64,000 nt of DNA, from the NCBI GenBank assembly GCA_016235665.1, contig JACRJI010000016.1, positions 186,001-250,000 of the forward strand, read 5' to 3'. Below, piece after piece: positions 7,369 to 16,358 of this stretch; the stretch's first letter is position 1, and each line of letters starts with the position of its first letter. The translations under genes and the position numbers were made by a program. Under the pieces are notes generated by a model. That model worked only from the letters and a program-made list of their open reading frames with translations, was not told the DNA's origin and did not search any database. The DNA comes from a candidate division TA06 bacterium (lineage in GTDB: Bacteria; Edwardsbacteria; AC1; EtOH8).

Positions 7369-8562
7369 TCAGGTACGGTTCCCGGTCAGCACTTTCCGCA
7401 CCGCCGCTATCACATCGTCCACATCATCTTCCGTCATCCGGTTATAGAACGGCAGCGTCAGCTCTCTCTCTCCCAGCCACTCGGCATTGGGAAAATCCCC
7501 CGGCTGGTATCCCAAATATTCTTTGGCATAGCTGAACAGGTGCACCGGGGTGTAGTGGATGTTGGAGCTGACGTTCTCCTGCTTCAGAAGCTCTATCATT
7601 TTGTTCCGGTCGATGCTCAGCTTTTCCAGGTCCAGCAGCACCGGATAAAGGTGCCAGCAGTTCCGGCCGTTTGGATCCTCGCCCGGCAGTATCAATTCCG
7701 GGAGATCTGAGAAGCCCTCCCGGTAACGGGCGGCGATGGCCCGGCGCTTTTCCAGGGTCCGCTCTATCTTCCGCAGCTGGTGGATTCCCAGGCCAGCCTG
7801 GAGATCAGTCATGTTGAACTTGTAGCCGGGATAGATGATGTCGTACTGGACCTTGCCACCGGGGGCGTAACGCTTCCAGGCGTCCTTGTTCATGCCGTGA
7901 AGCGACATCACCTTTATCTTCTCCGCCATCGCGGTGTCGTCGGTGGTCACCGCCCCGCCCTCGCCAGTGGTCACATTCTTGACCGCGTGGAAGCTGAAGA
8001 CCGTGAAGCGGCTGATGGAGCCGGTCTTTTTCCCCCGGTGCTCGGTGCCGATGGCGTGGGCCGCGTCCTCGATCACCGTCAGGTTGTGCTTTTTTGCCAA
8101 AGCCCCGATACGGTCCATATCGCAGCTGCGGCCGGCATAGTGCACCGGAATGATGGCCTTGGTTTTTGGAGTTATAGCGCTGGCAATCAGCGCCGGGTCT
8201 ATATTGAAATCTTCTTTATTGACGTCTACCAGCACCGGCCTGGCCCCGGCGTGCAGTATTACGTTGATCGAGGCGGCGAAGGTATAGGGAGTGGTGATCA
8301 CCTCGTCCCCCGGCCCGATATTAAGGGCTTTAAGACACAGGAACAGCCCGGAGGTGGCCGAGTTTATCATCATGGCGTGTTTGGCCCCCACGTAGGCGGC
8401 TAGTTCCTGCTCGAACTTCGCCACCTTAGGCCCGGTGGTGATCCAGCCGGAACGCAAGGAATCAACTACTTCGTCAATCTCTTCCTGCCCGATGTCCGGG
8501 GGACAGAAGGGCAGCATGGCCTGCCGTTTGGGGCGGTTTAAGTATTTTTCGTCTGGCGTCAT
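7369..8562 (-). CDS. DegT/DnrJ/EryC1/StrS-type PLP sugar aminotransferase
   Basis: 397 residues. The N-terminal half carries the family signature from LRSGWITTGPKVAKFEQELA through SATSGL to the PLP-lysine region FSFHAVKNVTTGEGG (about 190-204, lysine in HAVKN), with the preceding EDAAHAIG aspartate. It transaminates a 4-keto (or 3-keto) nucleotide sugar. The adjacent upstream gene is a membrane NDP-sugar 4,6-dehydratase, so a UDP-4-amino-4,6-dideoxy-GlcNAc product, the bacillosamine precursor made by the PglF/PglE pair, is the likeliest. No PglD-like acetyltransferase is seen in the window. Confidence 0.9.
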   Translation of the reverse strand: MTPDEKYLNRPKRQAMLPFCPPDIGQEEIDEVVDSLRSGWITTGPKVAKFEQELAAYVGAKHAMMINSATSGLFLCLKALNIGPGDEVITTPYTFAASINVILHAGARPVLVDVNKEDFNIDPALIASAITPKTKAIIPVHYAGRSCDMDRIGALAKKHNLTVIEDAAHAIGTEHRGKKTGSISRFTVFSFHAVKNVTTGEGGAVTTDDTAMAEKIKVMSLHGMNKDAWKRYAPGGKVQYDIIYPGYKFNMTDLQAGLGIHQLRKIERTLEKRRAIAARYREGFSDLPELILPGEDPNGRNCWHLYPVLLDLEKLSIDRNKMIELLKQENVSSNIHYTPVHLFSYAKEYLGYQPGDFPNAEWLGERELTLPFYNRMTEDDVDDVIAAVRKVLTGNRT

Positions 8563-8574
8563 TTTGCTCTGTTT

Positions 8575-8633
8575 TCCATTTCAATTATCTATGTTCAAGA
8601 TTCTGTATTCAAAATTCAGTCTCCAGTGTTCCG
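8575..8633 (-). repeat. heptamer-periodic tract G filling the dehydratase-aminotransferase spacer
   Basis: The C of a TTC/ATC/TCC anchor falls at 8582, 8589, 8596, 8603, 8610, 8617, 8624 and 8631: eight exact 7-nt steps. The tract occupies most of the 83-nt spacer between the two reading frames; no ribosome site stands out, so the aminotransferase must be initiated from within or next to the repeat. Confidence 0.85.
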
Positions 8634-8645
8634 CCCGGCTTTTTG

Positions 8646-10490
8646 TCATCCCTCCCTGCGGAATCCCGGTATCACCTTCTGTATCGCCGCCACCACCTTG
8701 CTCTCGTCCCCGGTCACAGCTGCCTTATATAGCTGGGGCAAAAGCACCGGCAGGTCATTAAGCCTGGCATGCTTGCCCTTGACCATGAAGATCTGTGCGT
8801 GCTTGGTGGTGTTGATCCCCTCCTCAGCGGTAAGTAATTCCTCGTAAAGCTTCTCCCCCTTGCGCAGCCCTGTGAACTCTATCTTGATGTCGGTGTCAGG
8901 CTCCAGTCCCGAGAGCTTTATCATGTCTTTTGCCAGGTCAACTATCTTAACCGGCTGACCCATATCCAGCACGAACACCTCTCCGCCCGACCCCATAGCA
9001 CCGGCCTGGATCACTAATTGCACAGCTTCCGGGATGGTCATAAAGTAACGCTCCATGTCTGGGTGGGTGACGGTCACCGGCCCCCCGGCAGCGATCTGCT
9101 TTTTGAACAACGGCACCACGCTGCCGCTGGAACCCAGCACATTGCCGAAACGGACCGCCATGAACTTGGTTTTCCCCCTTCCGTTCAGGCTCATGATCAT
9201 CTTCTCCGAGATCCTCTTGGTGGCCCCCATCACGCTGGTGGGGTTCACCGCCTTGTCGGTGGAAATCAACACGAAACGCCCGGTCCCATGCTTTAGGGCT
9301 GCTTCGGCCAGTATCTTGGTGCCGAAGATGTTGTTCTTGACAGCCTCTCCCGGGTTCTGCTCCATCATCGGAACGTGCTTGTGGGCCGCGGCATGAAACA
9401 CCACCTGGGGATTGTGCTTTTCGAAGACGGCTTCCACCCGGGCGGCGTCGGCCACGTCGCAGATCAGGGTGACAAGCTTCAGTGTCTTGTGCTTTAAGGC
9501 CAGCTCGGAGGCGATATGATACAGGCTGTTCTCGCCCTTGCCAGCTAAAAGTAGCTTTCCCGGATTAAAGGTGGCGATCTGGCGGCAGAGTTCCGAGCCG
9601 ATGGAACCCCCAGCCCCGCTCACCAGGATGGTCTTACCGCTTAGGTACCCGGCTATTTCCTCCAGGTTGATATTGATGGCTGGTCGCCTTAAAAGATCCT
9701 CCAGTTCAATGTCCCGGATCTGATTGATACTGACCTCGCCCGAGATTATCTCCCGGATGCCAGGGACGATTTTGAACTTTATCCGGGCCTGCTGGCACTG
9801 TTCCACCACAGCCTTGACCACTTGACCCGGAGCTGAGGGAATTGCTATCACTATGGTGTCGACCTTCCTGTGCTCCACCAGCCTCAGGATGTCCTTTAAG
9901 CCACCGCCGATGGTTATGCCATGGATCTTTTGTCCCTGCTTTTTAGGATCGTCGTCCGCGAAGGCCACCGGCTGGTAACCGAATTCCGGATGGGCCAGCA
10001 TCTGGCGGACCACCATTTCCCCGGCATCCCCGGCCCCCACTATCAGCACCCGGCTATAGGTCCTGTCCTTGGAGGCGGCCTTCTGCCTGCCCTGGGACCA
10101 CAACCGGTAGGCCATCCTGATTCCGCCTATCAACATCACGTCGCCCAGCCATTCTATGATGATCACGCTGCGGGGATAGCCCCAGGCTGGCACTACAAAC
10201 CAGGTAGTGGCGAAAATTATGATCGAACCCAATGAGATGGCTTTGAGAATGACCACCAAATCCGTCATCCCCACGTAACGCCATACACCTTTGTAAACTC
10301 CCAGGTACCAGAATATGGCGATCCTTAGCAGGGCAACCAGTATCGCCAAGGATATGAAGTTGGATTGAAATGGCTCTATGATGTTCCCCTCAAAGCGCAG
10401 GGCAAAAGCCCCCCACAGCGCCAGACAGATGGCCGCTGCATCCAGAAGCACCAGGGTCCATTTGTTCTTTTCCAGATATTTTATTGTCAT
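8646..10490 (-). CDS. membrane NDP-sugar 4,6-dehydratase (CapD/WbpM/PglF family)
   Basis: 614 residues. Four N-terminal membrane helices (about 12-135) are followed by a CoA-binding-like Rossmann domain (VLIVGAGDAGE, about 150) and the SDR catalytic domain (SGAGGSIGSE, about 292-301). The active-site segment STDKAVNPTSVMGATKR has the methionine in place of tyrosine (MxxxK) typical of this family. It converts UDP-GlcNAc to the 4-keto-6-deoxy sugar at the cytoplasmic face of the inner membrane and should feed the downstream aminotransferase. It starts one base after the upstream methyltransferase ends. Confidence 0.92.
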   Translation of the reverse strand: MTIKYLEKNKWTLVLLDAAAICLALWGAFALRFEGNIIEPFQSNFISLAILVALLRIAIFWYLGVYKGVWRYVGMTDLVVILKAISLGSIIIFATTWFVVPAWGYPRSVIIIEWLGDVMLIGGIRMAYRLWSQGRQKAASKDRTYSRVLIVGAGDAGEMVVRQMLAHPEFGYQPVAFADDDPKKQGQKIHGITIGGGLKDILRLVEHRKVDTIVIAIPSAPGQVVKAVVEQCQQARIKFKIVPGIREIISGEVSINQIRDIELEDLLRRPAININLEEIAGYLSGKTILVSGAGGSIGSELCRQIATFNPGKLLLAGKGENSLYHIASELALKHKTLKLVTLICDVADAARVEAVFEKHNPQVVFHAAAHKHVPMMEQNPGEAVKNNIFGTKILAEAALKHGTGRFVLISTDKAVNPTSVMGATKRISEKMIMSLNGRGKTKFMAVRFGNVLGSSGSVVPLFKKQIAAGGPVTVTHPDMERYFMTIPEAVQLVIQAGAMGSGGEVFVLDMGQPVKIVDLAKDMIKLSGLEPDTDIKIEFTGLRKGEKLYEELLTAEEGINTTKHAQIFMVKGKHARLNDLPVLLPQLYKAAVTGDESKVVAAIQKVIPGFRREG

Positions 10491-10491
10491 G

Positions 10492-11202
10492 TCATTTCTC
10501 TCCCGGTCTGATTGATGCCAGATAATGGGTCAGTAAAATGGGGAAACAAGAAAGTCCTTCGCACAGGCTTCGGCTTGCACCCGCTAACCCCCTGGCCAAA
10601 GGAGGAAGCAAGGTGGTCTTCTGCGTCCGGATCCGGCATTGGGGAAATAACCTTTGTATCTCTTTGCGGCCGATACCCCGGACATCTGGGTTCCGGGGAT
10701 TGTCATAACGGAAATCGTACCAGATGATCACGCCTTTCGGCCCCAGCACCCGGACCATTTCATTAGCCACGCTCTTTTTGATTCCTTGATCCAGTATCGA
10801 GGTCAGCACCGTGCTTTGCAGCACCATGTCAAATTTGCCCCTGGCAAACGGCAACCGGGCCCCGTCAGCCAGGGCGGCGGCGATATTCGGCGATAGCTTT
10901 CGGGAGACTTCCAGCCTATCCCGGATGATATCCGTACCGGTAAGGTTTTCCGGCTGGGCCCCGTATTTCAACAGCTCCCTCAGCCACATCCCGTGACCGC
11001 AGCCCAGATCCAATATCCGCAAGCCGCTTAAATCGATTAAATTTTCCCTTTTCAGCAGGTCCAAAAAGGCCCGCTCCCGCTGTTGGTACAAAAACAGGCT
11101 GCCGGGGTTAAAATAGCTGTAGCGCCCGGCCGGGACCGTTTCCTCCCGCCGCTTGTAGCTGTTCCGGACCCTTTCGATTTCTTGGTGAACCAATGCGGTC
11201 AA
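10492..11202 (-). CDS. class I SAM-dependent methyltransferase
   Basis: 236 residues. Motif I ILDLGCGHGMW (about 63-73), an acidic motif II (TGTDI) and LPFARGKFDMVLQSTVLTSI match Methyltransf_11/25 proteins found in polysaccharide loci. Its start overlaps the stop of the phosphoglycosyl transferase by 4 nt (ATGA), so the two are translationally coupled. Probably methylates a sugar of the repeat unit; acceptor unknown. Confidence 0.85.
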   Translation of the reverse strand: MTALVHQEIERVRNSYKRREETVPAGRYSYFNPGSLFLYQQRERAFLDLLKRENLIDLSGLRILDLGCGHGMWLRELLKYGAQPENLTGTDIIRDRLEVSRKLSPNIAAALADGARLPFARGKFDMVLQSTVLTSILDQGIKKSVANEMVRVLGPKGVIIWYDFRYDNPRNPDVRGIGRKEIQRLFPQCRIRTQKTTLLPPLARGLAGASRSLCEGLSCFPILLTHYLASIRPGEK

Positions 11203-11771
11203 AATGCCCCCTTTCCATCTATCACCACGGCCACTGTTTTCAGGATGATCCAGATATCCATACAGAAGGAGCGGTGCCGGACATAATAGGCGTCCAGCCG
11301 GAGCTTGGTGTCCATCTCAATGTCGTCGCGCCCCAGCACCTGGGCAAAACCGGAAAGCCCAGGCTGGACCTTAAGCACCTGCCGCTGCCAGGGGCTGTAA
11401 TTTGCCACCAGGGGGGGGATCTCCGGCCGGGGTCCCACCAGGCTCATCTCGCCTTTCAGGATGTTCAGCAACTGGGGAAGCTCGTCCAGGCTCCAGCGCC
11501 TCAAAAATTTCCCCACCCCGGTCACTCTGGGATCATTTCTTACGGCCAGCAGCGGCCCTTTATTTTCTGCATTCGGAATCATGGTTCGGAATTTGAATAT
11601 TCTGAATGTTTTCCCGTCCTTCCCAATTCTGTCCTGCAGAAAAAAGATCCCGCCCCTGGAATCACAAACTACCGCCAAAGCCACTGCTGCCAGCACCGGC
11701 AACAGGACCAGCACGGCCGCAAGGGAAAATGTTATGTCGAATGCTCTCTTCATCGTTCTAGTAACAAACAT
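11199..11771 (-). CDS. undecaprenyl-phosphate phosphoglycosyl transferase (PglC-type, monotopic)
   Basis: 190 residues, the short form containing only the catalytic domain of the WcaJ/WbaP/PglC superfamily. An N-terminal re-entrant hydrophobic segment (about 10-35) is followed by FKFRTM, the catalytic Asp-Glu pair in SLDELPQL, the VGPRPE motif and QPGLSGFAQV. It transfers a phosphosugar from a UDP-sugar to undecaprenyl phosphate, the first committed step of glycan assembly. Small enzymes of this size often use diacetamido-bacillosamine or similar amino-sugar donors, which agrees with the dehydratase and aminotransferase downstream; the donor is inferred. Confidence 0.92.
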   Translation of the reverse strand: MFVTRTMKRAFDITFSLAAVLVLLPVLAAVALAVVCDSRGGIFFLQDRIGKDGKTFRIFKFRTMIPNAENKGPLLAVRNDPRVTGVGKFLRRWSLDELPQLLNILKGEMSLVGPRPEIPPLVANYSPWQRQVLKVQPGLSGFAQVLGRDDIEMDTKLRLDAYYVRHRSFCMDIWIILKTVAVVIDGKGAF

Positions 11772-12968
11772 TCAAGTATTAAATGATTTTTTAACCGGTT
11801 CGGCCGATAGACTACTTGCAGCCACCGCCAAACCGGTCACCATCCACAGCGTCGAGACCACCTCCGAATCGCCAAAGCTCCATTCAGCCAGGCCGCCGAT
11901 CAGAAAAGCGGCGGTGACTGCTAACACCGCCCCGAAAAAACCGGCCCTTTCGGGCGGTCCGGACCGGAGGTTCTTTCTAAACAGCCGGATCATGGCCCAA
12001 AACATCATCCCGAAGGCCGCCAGTCCCAAAAAGCCCGTAATGGCAGTGACATGAATGAAAATGTTGTGCAGGTGGCCGTAGCGCCTGTGATTACCAAATT
12101 CTGCGACATCCTGAGAGGTGCGTTTAGATTGGTAAATCTCTCCCAGATCTATCAGCCCCACCCCTGTGACCGGGTGCTCTTTTATGATCTGCCAGCCAAT
12201 TTTCCACATCGTCAGACGGGCTTGCCAGGTTTGCTGCTTGGTATAGTTGAGGCCTAGGCTGGCTGAGTTTGCGATGATGGCCCCTACGACGGCAATCATG
12301 ACGGCTAGGGCAGTGAAAGCCAGCCGCTTACTTTTGAACGGGGGATTGGCTGCCACCCCGATCGCCCAGCCCAGCCAGGCGCTGATGGTTTTGGTCAGCA
12401 CCATGCTGGTGGTAATCACCAGGGAAGCCGCCCCTGCCAGCCATCTTTGGCTCCCCCCCCTTTTCAAGGCCTCCTGCAGATACCAAAAAGATAGAAGCGA
12501 AGACATCATATAGATCGATCCCGAGGTCATGGCCATGCCTTGGGCTCCCAAAAGCCTGCCTTGCGGTTCGGCGGCCAAAAGCATTGCCCCATAGAAGCCG
12601 CTCAGGGCTGAAGTCAGCAAATATGCGGCCGCTATCTCCTTTATCCGCAAAAAAGACCCTGTATTGTAAGCCACCAGGTACACCGCCATCATCAAAAAGA
12701 ATTCCTTAAGCCCGATAAAACTCTCCAACGGCTTTAGGGAGGTAACGGAGGATATCAGACAGGACGCAAAGAACAATCCAAAGTAAATATCCAGACCAGT
12801 GCGGTGCCCCAGCCATTTGCCGGAGACCACGCACTTGGTTAAAAATGCCGCCCCGCCCACCCCCAGGCAGATATGGTAAAAGGCGATGGAGACCGGCAGG
12901 GATGCGGCAAATCCTACGATCGAAGTTTGTATGACCGTATCTAAAATGCGGATAGTTTTTTCTTTCAT
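11772..12968 (-). CDS. O-antigen ligase/polymerase-like membrane protein
   Basis: 398 residues with about ten membrane helices and a periplasmic loop carrying GVGLIDLGEIYQSKRTSQ and the HLHNIFIHVTAITG segment, the H-x-H-N-x-(F/L) pattern of the Wzy_C/WaaL family. It ends directly against the phosphoglycosyl transferase start. It should act in the periplasm on undecaprenyl-linked glycan. With two other members in the same locus, one could be the polymerase and another the ligase; I cannot assign which. Confidence 0.82.
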   Translation of the reverse strand: MKEKTIRILDTVIQTSIVGFAASLPVSIAFYHICLGVGGAAFLTKCVVSGKWLGHRTGLDIYFGLFFASCLISSVTSLKPLESFIGLKEFFLMMAVYLVAYNTGSFLRIKEIAAAYLLTSALSGFYGAMLLAAEPQGRLLGAQGMAMTSGSIYMMSSLLSFWYLQEALKRGGSQRWLAGAASLVITTSMVLTKTISAWLGWAIGVAANPPFKSKRLAFTALAVMIAVVGAIIANSASLGLNYTKQQTWQARLTMWKIGWQIIKEHPVTGVGLIDLGEIYQSKRTSQDVAEFGNHRRYGHLHNIFIHVTAITGFLGLAAFGMMFWAMIRLFRKNLRSGPPERAGFFGAVLAVTAAFLIGGLAEWSFGDSEVVSTLWMVTGLAVAASSLSAEPVKKSFNT

Positions 12969-12978
12969 CTTTGAAGTT

Positions 12979-14013
12979 CTATCTATTGGCAGTTAAGCTT
13001 CGGGGCAATTTGTTAAAAAAAATGAAATCCCAGATCCCCCTTAGATAGCCCCAGCCGTAGGAGAAATGTATGGTAAAAAAAGAACCCATCAGACCTGTAA
13101 ACAACCCCGGGACTTTCCCGGAGGACAGCGATAGGCTTACTCCGGTTACCGCCAACAGATAAATGGACAGAAGGCCAAAGGCCACCCAGCCAAACCCGGT
13201 ATTCCACCAGGCCAGTACCGACAGAACTACCGGCATCAGGATAAGGGCCGCCGGGGCCAGCTGGCGGGCATTGGCCGGAATTTTTATTTTCTTGTTGACC
13301 AGCGGCTTGAAATAACCGTATTGATAATACATTTTGCCCAGTTTGGAGAAATTCTCCCGGGCAAAATATTTGATCTTAATATCGGGTATGATGAATATTT
13401 TGCCGCCGGATCTTTTGAGCCGGGCATTGAATTCATCGTCTTGGTTGCGTAAAAGCTGTTCGTCAAACAACCCTATCTTTTCAAAAACCCTTTTGGGATA
13501 ACAGCCGTAGGGCACAGTGTCCACTTCTTTTACCTTGCCACTGCCCAGGCGGTAAAGGGCGTTCCCCACCCCCAGCGGATGGGTCAGTGCCAGAGCAATG
13601 GCCCGGGACTTGGCTGAATCGTTTGACGGAAGGGTGATCCAGACCCCGCCTACATTATCCGCCCCCAATCGATCACCCCATTCGATCAGTAACGACAGGT
13701 AATTTTGTGGGTAGCGGGAATGGGCATCCATTCGTACGATGATCTCGCCAACCGACTGTTTAATGGCCAGATTCAGCCCGAAAGGGACGAAACGGCCGGG
13801 ATTGTCGATAATCTTAATGCCCGGCCGGGTGGCGGCATACTCCCCAACTATCTCCCGGGTCCGGTCAGAGCTTCTTCCATCGGCTATCAGAACCTCGTAT
13901 CTTGAAGGATCATAATCCTGGCCGGCAATATCATCCAGAACCCGGCCTATGTATCCTGCTTCGTTATAGGTGGGAACAATGATGCTTATGAATGGTCTGG
14001 CCGGCGCCGTCAT
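12979..14013 (-). CDS. family 2 glycosyltransferase with C-terminal membrane helices (ExoA-like)
   Basis: 344 residues. The GT-A domain begins ISIIVPTYNEAGYIGRVL (about 9-26), with a DGRSSD segment, the metal-binding DAH motif (RMDAHSRYP, about 114-122) and NQDDEF (about 190). Two or three hydrophobic helices occupy about 250-325, as in succinoglycan-type ExoA transferases. It overlaps the downstream end of the upstream GT4 gene by 4 nt. It adds a sugar to the lipid-linked intermediate at the membrane; linkage unknown. Confidence 0.87.
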   Translation of the reverse strand: MTAPARPFISIIVPTYNEAGYIGRVLDDIAGQDYDPSRYEVLIADGRSSDRTREIVGEYAATRPGIKIIDNPGRFVPFGLNLAIKQSVGEIIVRMDAHSRYPQNYLSLLIEWGDRLGADNVGGVWITLPSNDSAKSRAIALALTHPLGVGNALYRLGSGKVKEVDTVPYGCYPKRVFEKIGLFDEQLLRNQDDEFNARLKRSGGKIFIIPDIKIKYFARENFSKLGKMYYQYGYFKPLVNKKIKIPANARQLAPAALILMPVVLSVLAWWNTGFGWVAFGLLSIYLLAVTGVSLSLSSGKVPGLFTGLMGSFFTIHFSYGWGYLRGIWDFIFFNKLPRSLTANR

Positions 14014-15197
14014 TTGAGGCCTGTTTTTAGGTGTTTTTGGTATATTTTATAATGCTTGTCCGCGATCTTGTCCCAGCTGAAATACCCCGCCAAAGTTTTG
14101 ACCCCGGCCCCGATTCCCTGCAGCAAAGTCTTGTCTTTTCCCAAATGCATCATGGCCTCGGCTAGCCGGAGTGGGTCCCGGGGAGGGACCAACACTATAT
14201 TCCGGCCGTTCTCAAAAAAAGGCGGCAGGCTGTCATCGTTGGTGGTTATCACCGGACAACCGCAGGCCAGAGCCGCCAATAGGCTGCTGCGCTTTGTAGA
14301 AGCCCCATAATTGAACGGCAACACTGAATAATCACAGGACGCCAGAGCTTCGGCGACTTCTTGCGGACAGAGATATCCGGTGAAGGTAACCTGTCCACCC
14401 AAGCCCAAGCTATCAAACAGCTGTTTTATTTTTAAATGATAGCTGTCTTCGTCAGGAATAAAATCGGACAGACAGACCAAATGGCAGGGCAGATCCTGGT
14501 CCAGACAGATTCTCAAAGCCCTGAGCAGATCATCAAATCCCTTACCATCATTTATAAACCCAAAATATGATACAGCCAGATGATGTGGCTTGACCCCCCA
14601 TTTGTTTTTCAACTCGACTTTCCGTCCGGCAGTGACCACTGGGCAAGCTTCTATGCTGGAGCCGGTAAAAACAGTTTCTTCCAGCCTGGCTTTTAAAAAC
14701 CCCAAAGGACCGCGCCAAAACTGCCCGGCGGATAATTTTATGTGCTGGCTGACCGTGATGATCCCGTGGGAAAATGCCGATGGCAGTGAAAGCCTCAGCT
14801 TTCCCAGCCAGGTGTACAGCCCAAAACCATGCAGCGTAATGATGATCCTTTCGGCGCCGGCCAGCCGCAGAAACAAAGGCAGTAAATTGGGCATCAAATG
14901 CCTTTTATAGGTGATCGAGGGATACTGGATATGCACTATATCCGGCTTCACCTGGTGAAATGCCATTAATGTCCGGGACAGTCCGGACCAGGACCAGCTG
15001 TTGACCACTGGATGAACGGTCAAGCCGGGTATTGACGGATCTACGGCTTGGCTGCTAGTTACGATATCTATGTCCAGTTTTCCCTGCACTGCCATTTCCC
15101 GGCACAGGCAGCTGCAATAATCCCCGACTCCGTCTTTGATGGGCGGGAATGATCCGCTGATCATCAAAAGCTTTATTCTGGACTCGTTCATTATCAT
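14010..15197 (-). CDS. family 4 glycosyltransferase
   Basis: 395 residues with a GT-B fold: N-terminal FPPIKDGVGDYCSCL loop, a middle HGIITVSQHI segment, YFGFINDGKGFDDLLRAL and the C-terminal SLLAALACGCPVITTND nucleotide-binding region. The EX7E motif is weak, as in some GT4 subgroups. ATGA-type overlaps with both neighbours show one translational unit. Specificity not determined. Confidence 0.87.
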   Translation of the reverse strand: MIMNESRIKLLMISGSFPPIKDGVGDYCSCLCREMAVQGKLDIDIVTSSQAVDPSIPGLTVHPVVNSWSWSGLSRTLMAFHQVKPDIVHIQYPSITYKRHLMPNLLPLFLRLAGAERIIITLHGFGLYTWLGKLRLSLPSAFSHGIITVSQHIKLSAGQFWRGPLGFLKARLEETVFTGSSIEACPVVTAGRKVELKNKWGVKPHHLAVSYFGFINDGKGFDDLLRALRICLDQDLPCHLVCLSDFIPDEDSYHLKIKQLFDSLGLGGQVTFTGYLCPQEVAEALASCDYSVLPFNYGASTKRSSLLAALACGCPVITTNDDSLPPFFENGRNIVLVPPRDPLRLAEAMMHLGKDKTLLQGIGAGVKTLAGYFSWDKIADKHYKIYQKHLKTGLK

Positions 15198-16357
15198 GTA
15201 AGCATCGACTGGTATACTTTATGGGTGGCCTGGCCGGTGGCGATGAATGAGTATTTGTTTGCCACCAGTTCCAACGAGGCCTTCCCCATTTCCCAGATTT
15301 TTTCGTCGCTGGAAAACAATGCAACCATTGTTTCGCCCAAAGCCTTAACATCCCCGGACGGCACCACTATGCCGTTTTTCCCATTTTCTATCACCTCGGA
15401 AATGCCCCCTACATCAAAGCCAACTACCGCCCGCCCTTCGGCCATGGCGGTCAGCAGAGCCCCGCTTTGGGATATTCTCCGGTAGGGGAAAAGACAGACC
15501 CCAGAAGCCTCGATCAGGGCTTTCAAATATGCCTGCTCCATAAAACCCAGTTTAAGCACCACTCTTTTTTGCAGATTTTTTTCCGCGATCAAACCGTTCA
15601 GGCGCCTGGTCCAGCCGGCATCATCCCGGCCGGCAATCACCAGAACAACATCCTTGGGGATCTTATTGGCAGCCGAGGCCAAGGCCTCAATCGCCAGATC
15701 AAAACCCTTGTATTCTTCAATGAAGCCGAAGCAAAGGGCGATCCGGTTTGATGCCAGGCCCAATTGTTCCTTGATCACGGTTCCGGACGGTCCGCCGGTG
15801 GCCGGCAGCGGCAGGGCCGGCATGGCTATGGTCTGGATCTTCCCCTCATCAATTCCGAATTTTTCCGCCAGCCCGTTACTGGTTTCCCGGCAATGAACTA
15901 TCAGCTGGTCGGCCAGCCGGTATAGCCGCAGGTATTTTTTGTGATCGTTTCTTCCCTGTTTATGCGGCCAAAGATTATGAACGGTGTAGACCAGTCGATA
16001 TCCTTGTTTTTTGTAAAAAGACCAATAGTAATGGTCCACCTCGGGAACTGCTGACCATTGGAAATGGAGGATTTGGGCGTTTTCTTTCTTGGCATACGAC
16101 GACAGACTGGTCATGCCGCTGATATGATCGGCCAGTTTAAATCCCTGGCGAAAAGGGCTTCTGGAGGTCCCGAACATCTTGTTGGTGGCGCGATAAAAAT
16201 ATTCCCGTGGCTGCTCTGGGTATCCCTTCAGCATGCCCCAGATATCCTTGGAGCCCAGCCAGTCGACCCGGCATCCTGTTTCTTTTATCCCCGATACCAG
16301 GTAGGAGTCGTAAGCCGGGGTGAACAACGAGGGGTCTATCAACAACACATCTGTCAT
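15194..16357 (-). CDS. family 4 glycosyltransferase
   Basis: About 387 residues from the ATG at 16357, one base after the upstream methyltransferase stop. The frame is open a further 25 codons, but that part lies inside the methyltransferase gene and is unlike a GT N-terminus, while MTDVLLIDPSLFTPAYDS fits the first beta strand. C-terminal ALCFGFIEEYKGFDLAIEAL and GALLTAMAEGRAVVGFDVGGISEVI are GT4 features. It acts in the cytoplasm on the lipid-linked glycan; sugar unknown. Confidence 0.87.
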   Translation of the reverse strand: MTDVLLIDPSLFTPAYDSYLVSGIKETGCRVDWLGSKDIWGMLKGYPEQPREYFYRATNKMFGTSRSPFRQGFKLADHISGMTSLSSYAKKENAQILHFQWSAVPEVDHYYWSFYKKQGYRLVYTVHNLWPHKQGRNDHKKYLRLYRLADQLIVHCRETSNGLAEKFGIDEGKIQTIAMPALPLPATGGPSGTVIKEQLGLASNRIALCFGFIEEYKGFDLAIEALASAANKIPKDVVLVIAGRDDAGWTRRLNGLIAEKNLQKRVVLKLGFMEQAYLKALIEASGVCLFPYRRISQSGALLTAMAEGRAVVGFDVGGISEVIENGKNGIVVPSGDVKALGETMVALFSSDEKIWEMGKASLELVANKYSFIATGQATHKVYQSMLT

Positions 16358-16358
16358 G

